A stretch of 64,000 nucleotides of DNA from Lysobacter soli (lineage in GTDB: Bacteria > Pseudomonadota > Gammaproteobacteria > Xanthomonadales > Xanthomonadaceae), in contig NZ_QTJR01000001.1 of NCBI RefSeq assembly GCF_003382285.1, positions 496,001 to 560,000 of the forward strand, in the 5' to 3' direction. Below, piece by piece: positions 28,383-38,364 of the stretch. Both the position numbers and the translations under genes were made by a program. The notes beneath the pieces are model-generated. The model saw only the letters and a program-made list of their open reading frames with translations, was not told where the DNA came from and made no database searches. Each line of letters starts with the position of its first letter. The first letter of the stretch is position 1.

Positions 28383-29129
28383 TCAACCCCGCTGGCGCAC
28401 CGCTTCGAACAGCGTCACGCCGGCGGCCACCGACACGTTGAGGCTTTCGACGCTGTCGCCGCCGGGCATCGGAATGCGCACCAGTTGGTCGCAGTTCTCG
28501 CGCGTGAGGCGGCGAAGGCCGTCGGCCTCGCCGCCGAGCACCAGCCCGACGTTCCCCTTCAGGTCCAGCGCATACAGCGAGGTGTCCGCTTCGCCGGCCA
28601 GGCCGTAGAGCCACACGCCGAGCTTCTGCAGATCGCGCATCGTGCGGGCCAGGTTGGTCACCGGAATGACGGCGACGCTGTCGGCCGCACCGGCGGAGGT
28701 CTTGCGGACGGTCGCATTGACCTGCACCGACTTGTCCTTCGGGATGATCACCGCCGTCGCGCCGGCCGCGGCCGCGCTGCGCAGGCATGCGCCGAGGTTG
28801 TGCGGGTCCTGCACGCCGTCGAGGATCAACAGCAGTGCGCGGCCTTCGGCACCTTCGACGAGGCTTTCCAGCTCGTTCTCGTTCCACGTCTTCGCCGCCG
28901 CATAGCGCGCGACCACGCCCTGGTGGCGCAGGTTGCCGACCACGCCGTCCAGCGCCTGCGTCGCCACGCGGCGCACGTCGATGTCGAGGCGGCGCGCATT
29001 GCTCTCGATCTCGGTGATGCGCGGGTTCTTCGCGCCGGCCTCGATCAGCACCTCGCGCACGTGTTCGGCATCGTGTTCGAGCGCCGCCGACACGGCGTTG
29101 ATGCCGGCGATCCATTGTTTCTGGCTCAT
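28383..29129 (-). CDS. rlmB: 23S rRNA (guanosine-2251-2'-O)-methyltransferase
   Basis: A 248-residue SpoU-type methyltransferase. The N-terminal substrate-binding domain begins WIAGINAVSAALE. The knotted SPOUT domain has motif 1 LDGVQDPHNLGACLRSA, motif 2 VGLVLGGEADGL and motif 3 IPMPGGDSVESLNVSVAAGV. It methylates the ribosomal P-loop nucleotide G2251. It lies downstream of rnr on the same strand, as in many gammaproteobacteria. Confidence 0.96.
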   Translation of the reverse strand: MSQKQWIAGINAVSAALEHDAEHVREVLIEAGAKNPRITEIESNARRLDIDVRRVATQALDGVVGNLRHQGVVARYAAAKTWNENELESLVEGAEGRALLLILDGVQDPHNLGACLRSAAAAGATAVIIPKDKSVQVNATVRKTSAGAADSVAVIPVTNLARTMRDLQKLGVWLYGLAGEADTSLYALDLKGNVGLVLGGEADGLRRLTRENCDQLVRIPMPGGDSVESLNVSVAAGVTLFEAVRQRG

Positions 29130-29307
29130 GGGAATTCCAGGGAACGGGGCGCAATAGGCGCCCGAAAGCCGTTATCGTCGTGCGCGCGCGGGCACAGGTC
29201 CAGTGTTTTGTGCGGCAGGTCGCGGATCGGCCCTTTCTGAACGGGTTTCGCCCGATCAGGCAAGGCGCAGGGCGCGGGGCCATGCGAGGGGCTGTTGCCT
29301 TTCAGCG

Positions 29308-29340
29308 GCAGCCCGGGTGCCCTTCGCTCACCCGGGCTGC
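29308..29340. other. Strong 12-bp hairpin downstream of rnr
   Basis: GCAGCCCGGGTG pairs with CACCCGGGCTGC around a nine-base loop, 12 bp after the rnr stop on the - strand. It lacks a downstream T-run on that strand; a factor-dependent terminator or a mRNA end barrier is possible. Confidence 0.6.
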
Positions 29341-29351
29341 AAAAGCAGGCG

Positions 29352-31844
29352 TCAGTACTTCTGCTTCACCCGCTTCGCCGGCAGCCCACGCGGAGGCAGC
29401 GGCTTCACGCCGCGGTCCTCGACGAGCTTGAAGTCGATTTTCCGGTCCTCGACGCTCGCCTTCATCACCACGATGCGCACGCGGTCGCCGAGACGGAACT
29501 GCCGTCCCGCGCGTTCGCCCGACAACGTCTTGCGGATCGGATCGAACTGGTAATAGTCGTGCGGCAGCTGCGTGACGTGGACCATGCCGGTGACCTTCGA
29601 TTCCACCAGCTCGACGAAGAGCCCGAAGCTGGTGACGCCGCTGATGACGCCATCGAATTCGCCGCCGACGTGCTGCTCCATCCACGCGGCGCGGTAACGC
29701 TCGTCGACTTCGCGCTCGGCTTCGTCGGCGCGACGTTCGCGCTCGGAACACTGCAGCGTGAGCGCCGCCATTTCACTGGGCGAATAGCGGTACTTTTCCG
29801 GCTTGCCGCCGGTGAGCGCGTACTTGATCGCGCGATGCACCAGCAGGTCGGGATAGCGGCGGATCGGCGAGGTGAAGTGCGTGTACGCCTCCAGCGCCAG
29901 GCCGAAATGGCCGACGTTCTCCGGCGAATACACCGCCAGCGACTGGCTGCGCAGCAGCACTGATTCGATCAGCGCGGCATCGGGACGCTCGCGGATCTTC
30001 TTCAGCAGCGCGGTGAAATCGCGCGGTTCGACGCGGTTCCACGGCGGCATGCGCAGCTTGAACTCCTTCAGGAACTCCAGCAGGTCGGCGTACTTCTGCT
30101 CCGGCGGGCGCTCGTGGATGCGGAACGGCGACGGCACGTGGCTGGCCATCAGGTACTTCGCCGCCTCCACGTTCGCGGCGATCATGCATTCCTCGATCAG
30201 CTTGTGCGCGTCGTTGCGCTGGAGCATGCCTGCCTGCACGACCTCGCCCTTCGGACCGAGCACGAAGCGCACTTCGCTGGATTCGAACTCGATCGCGCCG
30301 CGGCGTTCGCGGGCCTTGGCGAGGATCTGGTACAGCTGGTGCAGGCGCTGCACGTTGGGCAGCAGCGAGCCGATGCGCTCGATGGCGTCCTGCCTGTCTT
30401 CCTCGCGCACGTCCTCGCCGACGGCGTTCCACACCTGCGTGTAGGTCAGGCGCGCGTGCGAGTTCATCACCGCCTCAAAGAACTTCGATCGGGTGACCTC
30501 GCCTTCGCGATCGATCTGCATGTCGCAGACGAAGCACAGGCGGTCGACCTTCGGATTGAGCGAACAGATGCCGTTGGACAGCGTCTCCGGCAGCATCGGC
30601 ACGACGAACCCGGGGAAATACACCGACGTGGCGCGCTTCTGCGCTTCGTCGTCGAGCGGCGTGCCGGGGCGCACGTAATGCGAGACATCGGCGATGGCGA
30701 CGACCAGGCGGAAGCCGTTGCGGTTGGGTTCGCAATACACCGCATCGTCGAAGTCCTTCGCGTCCTCGCCGTCGATGGTCACCAGCGGCAGTTCGCGCAG
30801 GTCCACGCGCTGTGCGGCGATTTCTTCGGGCACGGTGAGCGGCACGTGGGAGGCTTCGTCGAGCACGGCCTGCGGGAATTCGTGCGGGATCTCGTGCCCG
30901 TGGATCGCCGCCTGCACGGCGAGCGACGCGGTGAGGCGATCGCCCAGCACCGCGAGCACGCGCCCGATCGGCGTGCGCTGCGGGCCGTGTTCGTCGGGCG
31001 ACTCGATCAGTTCGACCACGACCAGCTGGCCGTTCTGCGCGTTCATGCGCTCGTCCGGCGGCACCTGCACGTTGCGCTGGATGCGGCGGTCATCGGGCAC
31101 GACGTAGCTGATGCCGGCTTCCAGGCAGAAGCGGCCGATCAGCCGGTTGAGGCGGCGTTCGAGCACGCGCAGGATCGCGCCTTCGCGACGGCCGCGACGA
31201 TCCACGCCGGTGACGCGCGCGAGAACGCGGTCGCCGTGCATGGCCTTACGCATTTCCATCGGCGGCAGGAAGAGATCGTCGCCACCGCCCGACTCGGGGC
31301 GCAGGAAACCGAATCCGTCGGGATTGGCGATGACGACGCCGGGAATCAGGTCCAGCTGCTGCGCCGGCAGGAATTCGCCCATGCGGTTTCGCAGCAGTTG
31401 CCCGTCGCGCACCATCGCGGCCAGGCGCTTGCCCAGCGCGTCGAAGCGGCTCTCTTCAGTCAGCGACAGGCGCTGCGCGATCTCGTCGGCGGACAGCGGG
31501 CCGTCGGCCTGCGCGAGCAATTGCAGGATCATTTCGCGACTGGCAATGGGCTGCTCGTAGCGCGCGGCTTCGCGTGCAGCGTACGGATCGTGGAAACCCG
31601 AACCGGCACCGCCGCGACCGCGATGCGCCGGAGGAAGCGGTTCGGGCATCCAGCCCGGCCGCGCCGGTGGCGCCTTGCGACCGCCGCCGGAAGCGCCGGC
31701 GAACTTGCCGGACTTCGCCGACTTGGCCTTGCCTGCGCCGGGCTTGCCGGACGCGTTCTTCCCGCTACGGGAGCCTGACTTGGGAGAGCCCGATTTCGAG
31801 CCGGATTTCGATGAGCCGGAGGCTTTTTTCTTCATGCCGCGCAT
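29352..31844 (-). CDS. rnr: Ribonuclease R
   Basis: An 830-residue processive 3'-5' exoribonuclease for structured RNA. The N-terminus is a Lys/Ser/Gly-rich tail (about 1-60), then a winged-helix segment (ILQLLAQADGPLSADEIAQR), cold-shock domains, the RNB domain with TIDGEDAKDFDDAVYCE (catalytic aspartates) and a C-terminal S1 domain (GEFDGVISGVTSFGLFVELV). In E. coli RNase R the basic tail is C-terminal, whereas here the extra basic region is N-terminal. An alternative start is the ATG at 31835. Confidence 0.96.
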   Translation of the reverse strand: MRGMKKKASGSSKSGSKSGSPKSGSRSGKNASGKPGAGKAKSAKSGKFAGASGGGRKAPPARPGWMPEPLPPAHRGRGGAGSGFHDPYAAREAARYEQPIASREMILQLLAQADGPLSADEIAQRLSLTEESRFDALGKRLAAMVRDGQLLRNRMGEFLPAQQLDLIPGVVIANPDGFGFLRPESGGGDDLFLPPMEMRKAMHGDRVLARVTGVDRRGRREGAILRVLERRLNRLIGRFCLEAGISYVVPDDRRIQRNVQVPPDERMNAQNGQLVVVELIESPDEHGPQRTPIGRVLAVLGDRLTASLAVQAAIHGHEIPHEFPQAVLDEASHVPLTVPEEIAAQRVDLRELPLVTIDGEDAKDFDDAVYCEPNRNGFRLVVAIADVSHYVRPGTPLDDEAQKRATSVYFPGFVVPMLPETLSNGICSLNPKVDRLCFVCDMQIDREGEVTRSKFFEAVMNSHARLTYTQVWNAVGEDVREEDRQDAIERIGSLLPNVQRLHQLYQILAKARERRGAIEFESSEVRFVLGPKGEVVQAGMLQRNDAHKLIEECMIAANVEAAKYLMASHVPSPFRIHERPPEQKYADLLEFLKEFKLRMPPWNRVEPRDFTALLKKIRERPDAALIESVLLRSQSLAVYSPENVGHFGLALEAYTHFTSPIRRYPDLLVHRAIKYALTGGKPEKYRYSPSEMAALTLQCSERERRADEAEREVDERYRAAWMEQHVGGEFDGVISGVTSFGLFVELVESKVTGMVHVTQLPHDYYQFDPIRKTLSGERAGRQFRLGDRVRIVVMKASVEDRKIDFKLVEDRGVKPLPPRGLPAKRVKQKY

Positions 31845-32027
31845 GGTCGCACATCCGCATGAATGCGGCGTCTTGGCGGGTTTGCGACTTCAACAAGCCC
31901 CAAAATCGTGGGTTTGCGTCGTGGACGAATGCGATCGCTGCACGCGCACTTCACGTTGCGCATAACGGTCGTGCGTCGCGACGGCCATGGCGAACCAGTT
32001 CGTTTCGCTCCAGCAGGCGCGGAAAAC

Positions 32028-32053
32028 AAAAAACCCGCGCAGTGCGCGGGTTT
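32028..32053 (-). terminator. Rho-independent terminator of tRNA-Leu
   Basis: Stem CCCGCGC/GCGCGGG with a three-base loop, followed on the - strand by six T. It lies about 40 bp beyond the tRNA 3' end. Confidence 0.9.
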
Positions 32054-32091
32054 CGTGTGCCGGGCCCGGAGGCCATTCAGCGTGAATCATG

Positions 32092-32176
<85 letters not shown>

Positions 32177-32209
32177 ATCGCGTCGGTGTTTCGCCGAGCG
32201 AGGCCGCGT

Positions 32210-32238
32210 ATGTTGCGGTGCGATGGCCGCCTTGTCAA
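32210..32238 (-). promoter_or_regulatory. Promoter of tRNA-Leu
   Basis: On the - strand TTGACA (32238-32233) is followed after 17 bp by CAACAT (32215-32210), about 33 bp before the tRNA 5' end. The -35 is perfect and the -10 weak. Confidence 0.55.
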
Positions 32239-32426
32239 CGCCTCGTCACGAAAATTTTCACTTTCGATCCTGCCCCGCCCGGCGCCCCCCGTTGGAACCT
32301 GTCCGAACCCGCCGATCCGGCATTGTCGGCTTGAAAGCCCGGACCGCTCGGGGCTATGGTCGCCGGACATTTTCCTCTGCGGGCGGCGCACCCGGTGCGG
32401 CGCCCGTATTGCTTTGGAGATTTGAA

Positions 32427-32840
32427 ATGTCCGAACCCAATCCCCCGCTGCTGATGTCGCGCCTGGACGTGGAACGCATCGAGTCGCTGCTCGAATCGCC
32501 CGCCGCGCAGAACATCGATACCACCGCGCTCGAAGCCGAACTCGAGCGCGCGACGATCGTCGAGCCCGCGCAAATGCCGCCGGACGTCATCACGATGAAC
32601 TCGACCGCCCGCTTCCTCGACGAGAACAGCGGCGAGGAGCGCGAGATGACGCTGGTGTTCCCACGCGACGCCGACGGCAGCGCCGAGAAGGTGTCGATCC
32701 TGGCGCCGGTCGGCAGCGCCCTGCTCGGCCTGCACGTGGGCGACGCCATCGAATGGCCCCTGCCTGGCGGCCGCACGATCCGCCTGCGCGTGCTTTCGAT
32801 CCGCTACCAGCCCGAAGCCGCCGGCGAGCTGCATCGCTGA
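32427..32840 (+). CDS. rnk: Nucleoside diphosphate kinase regulator Rnk
   Basis: A 137-residue GreA/GreB-related protein. The N-terminal short helix pair (LMSRLDVERIESLLES) and the C-terminal FKBP-like Gre domain (MTLVFPRDADG...LHVGDAIEWPLPGG) match Rnk. It lacks the long acidic coiled coil of true Gre factors. Rnk binds RNA polymerase and influences nucleotide pools. I chose the ATG at 32427 (MSEPNPPLL); the frame further upstream crosses the tRNA. The gene is 89 bp ahead of parC. Confidence 0.9.
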   Translation: MSEPNPPLLMSRLDVERIESLLESPAAQNIDTTALEAELERATIVEPAQMPPDVITMNSTARFLDENSGEEREMTLVFPRDADGSAEKVSILAPVGSALLGLHVGDAIEWPLPGGRTIRLRVLSIRYQPEAAGELHR

Positions 32841-32929
32841 ACCGTGCGGCGCGCCGCTTGCGCCGCGCACCGCTTGCACGCGCCGTTAAAATCGACGCAT
32901 CCCGACACACCCAGGCCCGCATCGTCTAA

Positions 32930-35173
32930 ATGAACGACACCGTCCGACCGGCTTTCCACGGCTTCGAGCAGATCCCGCTGCGCGAATACGCCGAGCGCGC
33001 CTACCTCGATTACTCGATGTACGTGGTGCTCGACCGCGCCCTCCCGTTCCTCGGCGACGGGCTCAAGCCGGTGCAGCGCCGCATCATTTATTCGATGAGC
33101 GAGCTGGGACTGAACGCGGCCTCCAAGCCGAAGAAGTCCGCACGCACCGTCGGCGACGTCATCGGCAAGTACCATCCGCACGGCGACAGCGCCTGCTATG
33201 AGGCGATGGTGCTGATGGCCCAGCCGTTCTCGTACCGCTATCCGCTGGTCGAAGGTCAGGGCAACTTCGGTTCGACCGACGACCCCAAGTCGTTCGCCGC
33301 CATGCGTTACACCGAAGCCAAGCTGACGCCGATCGCCGAGGTGCTGCTGGGCGAACTCGGCCAGGGCACGGTCGACTGGACGCCCAACTTCGACGGCACG
33401 CTGGAAGAGCCCTCGTGGATGCCGGCGCGCCTGCCGCACCTGCTGCTCAACGGCACCACCGGCATCGCGGTCGGCATGGCCACCGACGTGCCGCCGCACA
33501 ACCTCAACGAAGTCGTCAGCGCCTGCGTGCGCCTGCTCGACGATCCCGACGCCACCACGCGCGACCTGTGCGAGCACGTGCGCGGCCCGGACTACCCGAC
33601 CGCCGCGGAGATCATCACGCCTGCGGCCGACCTGCAGCAGATGTACGAGACGGGCCTGGGCAGCGTCCGCGCCCGCGCCGTGTATGTGAAGGATGGCGCG
33701 AACCTCGTCATCACCGCCCTGCCTTACCAGACCTCGCCCGGCAAGGTGATCGAGCAGATCGCCACGCAGATGCGCGCGAAGAAGCTGCCGTGGCTGGAAG
33801 ACATCCGCGACGAGTCCGACCATGCGAACCCGACGCGCATCGTGCTCGTGCCGCGCAGCAATCGCGTCGACGCCGAACAGCTGATGGGCCACCTGTTCGC
33901 GACGACGGACCTGGAAAAGAGCTTCCGCGTCAACTTCAACATCATCGGTCGCGACGGCCGCCCGCAGGTCAAGGGCCTGAAGGCGCTGCTGACCGAATGG
34001 CTGGCGTTCCGCACCGAAACGGTGACGCGCCGCCTCAAGCACCGCCTCGACAAGGTCGAGCGCCGCCTGCACCTGTTGGAAGGTTTGCTGGTCGCGTTCC
34101 TCAACCTGGACGAAGTGATCCGTATCATCCGCACCGAGGACGAGCCCAAGCCCGTCCTGATGAAGCGCTTCAAGCTCAGCGAGGAGCAGACCGACTACAT
34201 CCTCGAAACCAGGCTGCGCCAGCTGGCGCGCCTGGAAGAGATGAAAATCCGCGGCGAGGAAGACGAGCTGAAGGCCGAGCGCGAGCGCATCATCGCCACG
34301 CTGGAAAGCCGCGCGAAACTGAAGAAGCTGGTGAAGGACGAACTGCTCGCCGATGCGAAGAAGTTCGGCGATGCACGCCGTTCGCCGCTGGTCGCGCGCG
34401 GTGCCGCGCAGGCGCTGAGCGAGACCGAGCTGGTCGCCAGCGAGCCGATGACCGTCGTCCTCAGCGAGAAAGGCTGGGTGCGCGCGGCGAAGGGCCACGA
34501 CGTCGACGCCGCCTCGCTGAGCTACCGCGAAGGCGACGAACTGCTGGCCTCGGCGAAGAGCCGCAGCACGCAGCAGGTTGCATTCCTCGATTCGACCGGC
34601 CGCGCGTATTCGACCGTCGTGCATTCGCTGCCATCCGCGCGCGGCAACGGCGAACCGCTGACGGGTCGCTTCTCGCCCGCGCCGGGCGCGTCGTTCCAGG
34701 CGCTTGCCAGCGGCGACAACGACACCCGCTTCGTGCTGGCGTCGAGCCACGGCTACGGTTTCGTCACCCGCTTCGAAAACCTCACCGGCCGCAACAAGGC
34801 GGGCAAGGCGATGCTTTCGCTCACGCCGGGCGCGAAGGTCGTGCAGCCGGCGCCGGTAAGCAGCGTCGAACAGGACCGCATCGCCGTGGTCACCAACGTC
34901 GGCCACCTGCTGGCGTTCCCGGTCGGCGAGCTGCCGGAACTCGACAAGGGCAAGGGCAACAAGCTCATCGACATTCCGAAGGCGAAGCTCGGCACCGAAC
35001 GCGTGGTCGCCGTCGCGGTCGTCGCGCCGGGCGGCACGCTCGTCGTGAAGTCCGGCGCGCGCACGATGTCGCTGTCGTTCAAGGACCTGGACACCTACCT
35101 CGGTGCACGCGCGACTCGCGGCGGGCTGCTGCCGCGCGGGTGGCAGAAGGTCGAGGGGTTGGGCGTCGAGTAA
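32930..35173 (+). CDS. parC: DNA topoisomerase IV subunit A
   Basis: A 747-residue decatenating type II topoisomerase subunit. The active-site Tyr is in [11 protein letters not shown]. The quinolone region reads [16 protein letters not shown], carrying the wild-type Ser and Glu equivalents of E. coli positions 80 and 84, so no ParC-type quinolone resistance is predicted. The C-terminal domain (about 500-747) has degenerate propeller blades. ParE is not in the window. Confidence 0.97.
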   Translation: MNDTVRPAFHGFEQIPLREYAERAYLDYSMYVVLDRALPFLGDGLKPVQRRIIYSMSELGLNAASKPKKSARTVGDVIGKYHPHGDSACYEAMVLMAQPFSYRYPLVEGQGNFGSTDDPKSFAAMRYTEAKLTPIAEVLLGELGQGTVDWTPNFDGTLEEPSWMPARLPHLLLNGTTGIAVGMATDVPPHNLNEVVSACVRLLDDPDATTRDLCEHVRGPDYPTAAEIITPAADLQQMYETGLGSVRARAVYVKDGANLVITALPYQTSPGKVIEQIATQMRAKKLPWLEDIRDESDHANPTRIVLVPRSNRVDAEQLMGHLFATTDLEKSFRVNFNIIGRDGRPQVKGLKALLTEWLAFRTETVTRRLKHRLDKVERRLHLLEGLLVAFLNLDEVIRIIRTEDEPKPVLMKRFKLSEEQTDYILETRLRQLARLEEMKIRGEEDELKAERERIIATLESRAKLKKLVKDELLADAKKFGDARRSPLVARGAAQALSETELVASEPMTVVLSEKGWVRAAKGHDVDAASLSYREGDELLASAKSRSTQQVAFLDSTGRAYSTVVHSLPSARGNGEPLTGRFSPAPGASFQALASGDNDTRFVLASSHGYGFVTRFENLTGRNKAGKAMLSLTPGAKVVQPAPVSSVEQDRIAVVTNVGHLLAFPVGELPELDKGKGNKLIDIPKAKLGTERVVAVAVVAPGGTLVVKSGARTMSLSFKDLDTYLGARATRGGLLPRGWQKVEGLGVE

Positions 35174-35202
35174 GGCCGCAGCCGAAGTCACCGCTTCCGA
35201 AG

Positions 35203-35230
35203 CGTCATCCCGGCGAACGCCGGGATGACG
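35203..35230. repeat. REP-like palindrome (family 1)
   Basis: CGTCATCCCGGCGAACGCCGGGATGACG, split as CGTCATCCCGGC / GCCGGGATGACG, between parC and tpm. Confidence 0.85.
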
Positions 35231-35268
35231 GCGGCAGTGTCATCGGATCAACAACGCAAGGACGAACG

Positions 35269-35928
35269 ATGCACCACGACTTCTGGCACCAGCGCTGGGC
35301 CGACAACCAGATCGGCTTCCATCAGGACACCCCGACGCCGCTGCTGCTCAAGCATTGGCCGTCGCTCGGCGTCGCACCCGGCACGCGCGTGTTCGTGCCG
35401 CTGGCGGGCAAGACGTTGGACATGGCGTGGTTCGCCGCGCAGGGCTACCGCGTGCTGGGCGTGGAGTTGTCGCGCATCGCCATCGAAGCGTTCTTCGAAG
35501 GCCACGGCGTGACGCCCGAAGTGAGCGAATCGAAGTACGGCACGCATTACCGCGCCGGCGACATCGAACTGATCTGCGGCGACGCCTTCGGCCTGGACGA
35601 CGCGGCGCTGGCCGGCTGCGGCGCGGTGTTCGACCGCGCGGCCTTGATCGCGCTGCCGGCGGACCTTCGCCAGCGTTACGTGCATGAGCTGTACGCGCGG
35701 CTTCCGTCGCACTGCCGCGGCCTGTTGATCTCGCTGGAATACCCGCAGCACGAGAAGGCCGGCCCGCCCTTCAGCGTGGTCGAGGACGAAGTGCACGCGC
35801 TTTATGCGCGTGACTGGCACGTGGAGACGCTGGAGCGGCGCGACATCCTGTCGACGCAACAGCGCTTCATCGACGAAGGCGTCACGGCGCTCGACACGGT
35901 CGTGTACCGCCTGTTGCGTCGCGAGTGA
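35269..35928 (+). CDS. tpm: Thiopurine S-methyltransferase
   Basis: A 219-residue SAM-dependent methyltransferase. Family motifs are FWHQRWADNQIGFHQ near the N-terminus, VFVPLAGKTLDMAWFAAQGY (SAM site) and GVELSRIAIEAFF. Bacterial Tpm also methylates selenium and tellurium oxyanions. Its start at 35269 is the ATG before the conserved WHxRW motif. It is convergent with bfr. Confidence 0.94.
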   Translation: MHHDFWHQRWADNQIGFHQDTPTPLLLKHWPSLGVAPGTRVFVPLAGKTLDMAWFAAQGYRVLGVELSRIAIEAFFEGHGVTPEVSESKYGTHYRAGDIELICGDAFGLDDAALAGCGAVFDRAALIALPADLRQRYVHELYARLPSHCRGLLISLEYPQHEKAGPPFSVVEDEVHALYARDWHVETLERRDILSTQQRFIDEGVTALDTVVYRLLRRE

Positions 35929-35939
35929 CGCAACGCGAC

Positions 35940-35960
35940 GGGCCGGCATCGCGCCGGCCC
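35940..35960. terminator. Hairpin between convergent tpm and bfr
   Basis: GGGCCGGC/GCCGGCCC with a five-base loop in a 39-bp gap. There is no clear T-run on either side after the stem, so termination strength is uncertain. Confidence 0.5.
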
Positions 35961-35967
35961 GAAAACC

Positions 35968-36453
35968 TCATTCCTGCGACGGCTTCTGCGCCAGGCGCGC
36001 CGTCAGGTAGTTCTGGATGCCCAGGCGCTTGATCAGGCCAAGCTGCTGCTCGAGCCAGTGCGCGTGGTCTTCCTCGGTGTCCTGCAGTTGCACGCGGAGG
36101 ATCTCGCGACTCACGAAGTCGCCAACGCGTTCGCACAGCGCCATGCCCTCGGCCAGCGCCGCGCGCACGCGGTATTCGACCTCGAGGTCACGCTGCAGCA
36201 TTTCCTCGACCGTGTAGCCGGCGATGAACTCGTCGGGCCGCATGTCCGGATCGCCTTCCAGGAACAGGATGCGACGCAGCAGCGCATCGGCGTGCTCGGT
36301 CTCTTCCTGCATCTCGTGGTTGATGCGCTCGTAGAGCGACATCAGCCCCATGTCCTCGTAGCGACGGGAATGGATGAAGTACTGGTCGCGCGCGGCGAGT
36401 TCGCCACGCAGCAGCACCTTGAGGTAGTCGACGACGTCGGGATGGCCTTTCAT
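35968..36453 (-). CDS. bfr: Bacterioferritin lacking the haem-ligand methionine
   Basis: A 161-residue iron-storage protein. Ferroxidase ligands align with E. coli Bfr: Glu18, Glu51, His54, Glu93, Glu127 and His130. Position 52, which is the haem-binding Met in E. coli, is Thr (QEETEHAD). Subunits without this Met occur in hetero-oligomeric Bfr of other species. A perfect ribosome-binding site (AAGGAGGT) precedes the ATG. A loose Fur-like sequence lies upstream. No bfd or second bfr is in the window. Confidence 0.94.
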   Translation of the reverse strand: MKGHPDVVDYLKVLLRGELAARDQYFIHSRRYEDMGLMSLYERINHEMQEETEHADALLRRILFLEGDPDMRPDEFIAGYTVEEMLQRDLEVEYRVRAALAEGMALCERVGDFVSREILRVQLQDTEEDHAHWLEQQLGLIKRLGIQNYLTARLAQKPSQE

Positions 36454-36510
36454 GGGGGAAACCTCCTTGCCAGGCGCATAGGGTGCCCGATCGCAGCGGC
36501 CCGCGTTCTA

Positions 36511-36535
36511 ATCAGAATCAGTCGCATTGACTTTC
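36511..36535 (-). promoter_or_regulatory. Possible Fur box upstream of bfr
   Basis: On the - strand AATGCGACTGATTCTGATTAG is an AT-richer block resembling GATAAT hexamers of a Fur site, about 65 bp before the start codon. The match is imperfect. Confidence 0.3.
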
Positions 36536-36573
36536 GCGACGAGCCGAATTCACGACTCGTCGCGACAGAGGTT

Positions 36574-38262
36574 TCACAACGCCGCTTCGTGCACCCCCGC
36601 CACCGCGCGGCCTGACGGGTCGGCCATCTTCGCGAACGCCGCATCCCACGCGATCGCCACCGGCGACGAACAGGCGATCGATTTGCCGCCCGGCACCGTC
36701 TGCGCGCAGGCCACGCCCGGGAAGAACTGCTCGAAGATGTGGCGGTACAGGTACGCCTCCTTCGTCTGCGGCGGGTTCACCGGGAAGCGGCTGGCCGCGG
36801 CGGCAAACACGCGATCGCTGACCTGCGCTTCCGCATGCGCCTTCAGGCCGTCGATCCACCCGTAGCCGACGCCGTCGCTGAACTGCTCCTTCTGCCGCCA
36901 CAGGATTTCGTCGGGCAGGTAACCCTCGAACGCCTCGCGGAGGATCGCCTTCTCGATCGGCCGTCCGCTCGGCCCCGGCTTGACCATCTTGTGCGAGGCA
37001 TCCATGCGCATCGCGACGTCGAGGAACTCCACGTCGAGGAACGGCACGCGCGGCTCCACGCCCCACGCCATCATCGACTTGTTCGCGCGCAGGCAATCGT
37101 AGTTGTACAGCGCGTCGAGCTTGCGCACGGTTTCGGCGTGGAATTCGCGCGCATCCGGCGCCTTGTGGAAATACAGGTAGCCGCCGAACACTTCGTCGCT
37201 GCCCTCGCCCGACAGCACCATCTTCACGCCCATCGCCTTGATGCGGCGCGCGAGCAGGAACATCGGCGTGGACGCGCGGATCGTCGTGACGTCGTAGGTT
37301 TCGATGTGGCGGATCACTTCCGGCAGCGCGTCGAGGCCTTCCTCGAAGCTGTAGGTGAAGCCGTGGTGCACGGTGCCGAGCGCCTTCGCCGCGACTTCCG
37401 CAGCCGCGAGATCGGGGGAACCTTCGAGTCCGATCGCAAAGGAATGCAGTCGCGGCCACCAGGCCTCCGTCGCATCGTTGTCCTCGATGCGCTTGCGCGC
37501 GAACCGCGCGGCGACCGCGGCCACGAGCGAGGAATCCAGCCCACCCGACAGCAGCACGCCGTACGGCACGTCGCTCATCAGCTGGCGATGCACAGCGCGT
37601 TCGAAGGCTTCGCGCAATTCCTTCTTCGAGACCTCGACACCGTGCGTCGCGGCGTGCTCGCGCCATGGACGCTCGTACCAGCGCACCAGTTCGCCGACTT
37701 CGCTGTCGTAGCAATGACCCGGCGGGAACTGCGCGACGTCGGCACACGTATCGGCCAGCGCCTTCATCTCCGATGCAACGCACAGGCGGCCGTCGCGATC
37801 GTGCCCCCAATACAGCGGGCACACGCCGATGGCGTCGCGCGCGATGACGAAGCGATCCTTCGCCCTGTCCCACAACGCGAACGCGAAGATGCCGTTGAGC
37901 GCGTTGAGCCACTGCGCGACGTCATCGCGCTCGCGATACAGCGCGTTGATGACCTCGCAGTCCGAGCCGGTCTGGAACGCGTAGCCCGTCGCGAGCGACT
38001 GCTCCAGTTCGCGATGGTTGTAGATCTCGCCGTTGACGGCCAGCGCGAGCTCGCCATCGGCCGAGCGCAGCGGCTGCGAACCGCCCGCCGGATCCACGAT
38101 GGCCAAGCGCTCGTGGACGAGGATCGCGCCGTCGTCCAGATGCACGCCGCTCCAGTCCGGGCCGCGATGGCGCTGGCGTTGCGAGAGTTCCAGCGCGCGC
38201 CGGCGCAGGGCCTGCACGTCGTCGCCGGGTTGGAGGCCGAAGATTCCGAGGATCGAACACAT
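36574..38262 (-). CDS. asnB: Asparagine synthase (glutamine-hydrolysing)
   Basis: A 562-residue cytoplasmic enzyme converting aspartate, glutamine and ATP to asparagine. Cys2 (MCSILGIFG) is the glutaminase nucleophile of the N-terminal Ntn domain (1-190); RHRGPDWSG and NGEIYNHREL are conserved there. The synthetase domain has the pyrophosphatase loop LLSGGLDSSLVAAVA. The start codon is preceded by AAGGAA. The gene sits behind an Asn-rich leader peptide and terminator (38308-38484), which indicates control by charged tRNA-Asn. Confidence 0.97.
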   Translation of the reverse strand: MCSILGIFGLQPGDDVQALRRRALELSQRQRHRGPDWSGVHLDDGAILVHERLAIVDPAGGSQPLRSADGELALAVNGEIYNHRELEQSLATGYAFQTGSDCEVINALYRERDDVAQWLNALNGIFAFALWDRAKDRFVIARDAIGVCPLYWGHDRDGRLCVASEMKALADTCADVAQFPPGHCYDSEVGELVRWYERPWREHAATHGVEVSKKELREAFERAVHRQLMSDVPYGVLLSGGLDSSLVAAVAARFARKRIEDNDATEAWWPRLHSFAIGLEGSPDLAAAEVAAKALGTVHHGFTYSFEEGLDALPEVIRHIETYDVTTIRASTPMFLLARRIKAMGVKMVLSGEGSDEVFGGYLYFHKAPDAREFHAETVRKLDALYNYDCLRANKSMMAWGVEPRVPFLDVEFLDVAMRMDASHKMVKPGPSGRPIEKAILREAFEGYLPDEILWRQKEQFSDGVGYGWIDGLKAHAEAQVSDRVFAAAASRFPVNPPQTKEAYLYRHIFEQFFPGVACAQTVPGGKSIACSSPVAIAWDAAFAKMADPSGRAVAGVHEAAL

Positions 38263-38307
38263 CGCGGGATTTCCTTGAGGGCGGAGGGATGTCGAAGGGC
38301 CAGAAAC

Positions 38308-38334
38308 AAAAAACCCGCGCTTTTCGGCGCGGGC
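38308..38334 (-). terminator. Attenuator terminator in the asnB leader
   Basis: On the - strand GCCCGCGC (38334-38327) and GCGCGGG (38320-38314) pair around CGAAAA, followed by TTTTTT (38313-38308). It stands 45 bp before the asnB start and 31 bp after the leader-peptide stop. The 5' arm can alternatively pair with 38375-38381 (antiterminator), as described for the leader. Confidence 0.92.
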
Positions 38335-38364
38335 TTCGTGGGTGCTTAGTGCGGTTGCAACGCG

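Noticed and set aside
30114-31778. 554-codon frame opposite rnr
   Set aside because: Shadow of RNase R; no signal, domain or ribosome-binding site.
33100-33420. Quinolone-resistance substitution in ParC
   Set aside because: The Ser and Glu at the key positions (GDSACYEA) are wild type.
38308-38334. Terminator interpreted as the end of a - strand gene right of asnB
   Set aside because: The only upstream - strand ORF is the 39-codon Asn-rich leader, and alternative pairings fit attenuation of asnB instead.
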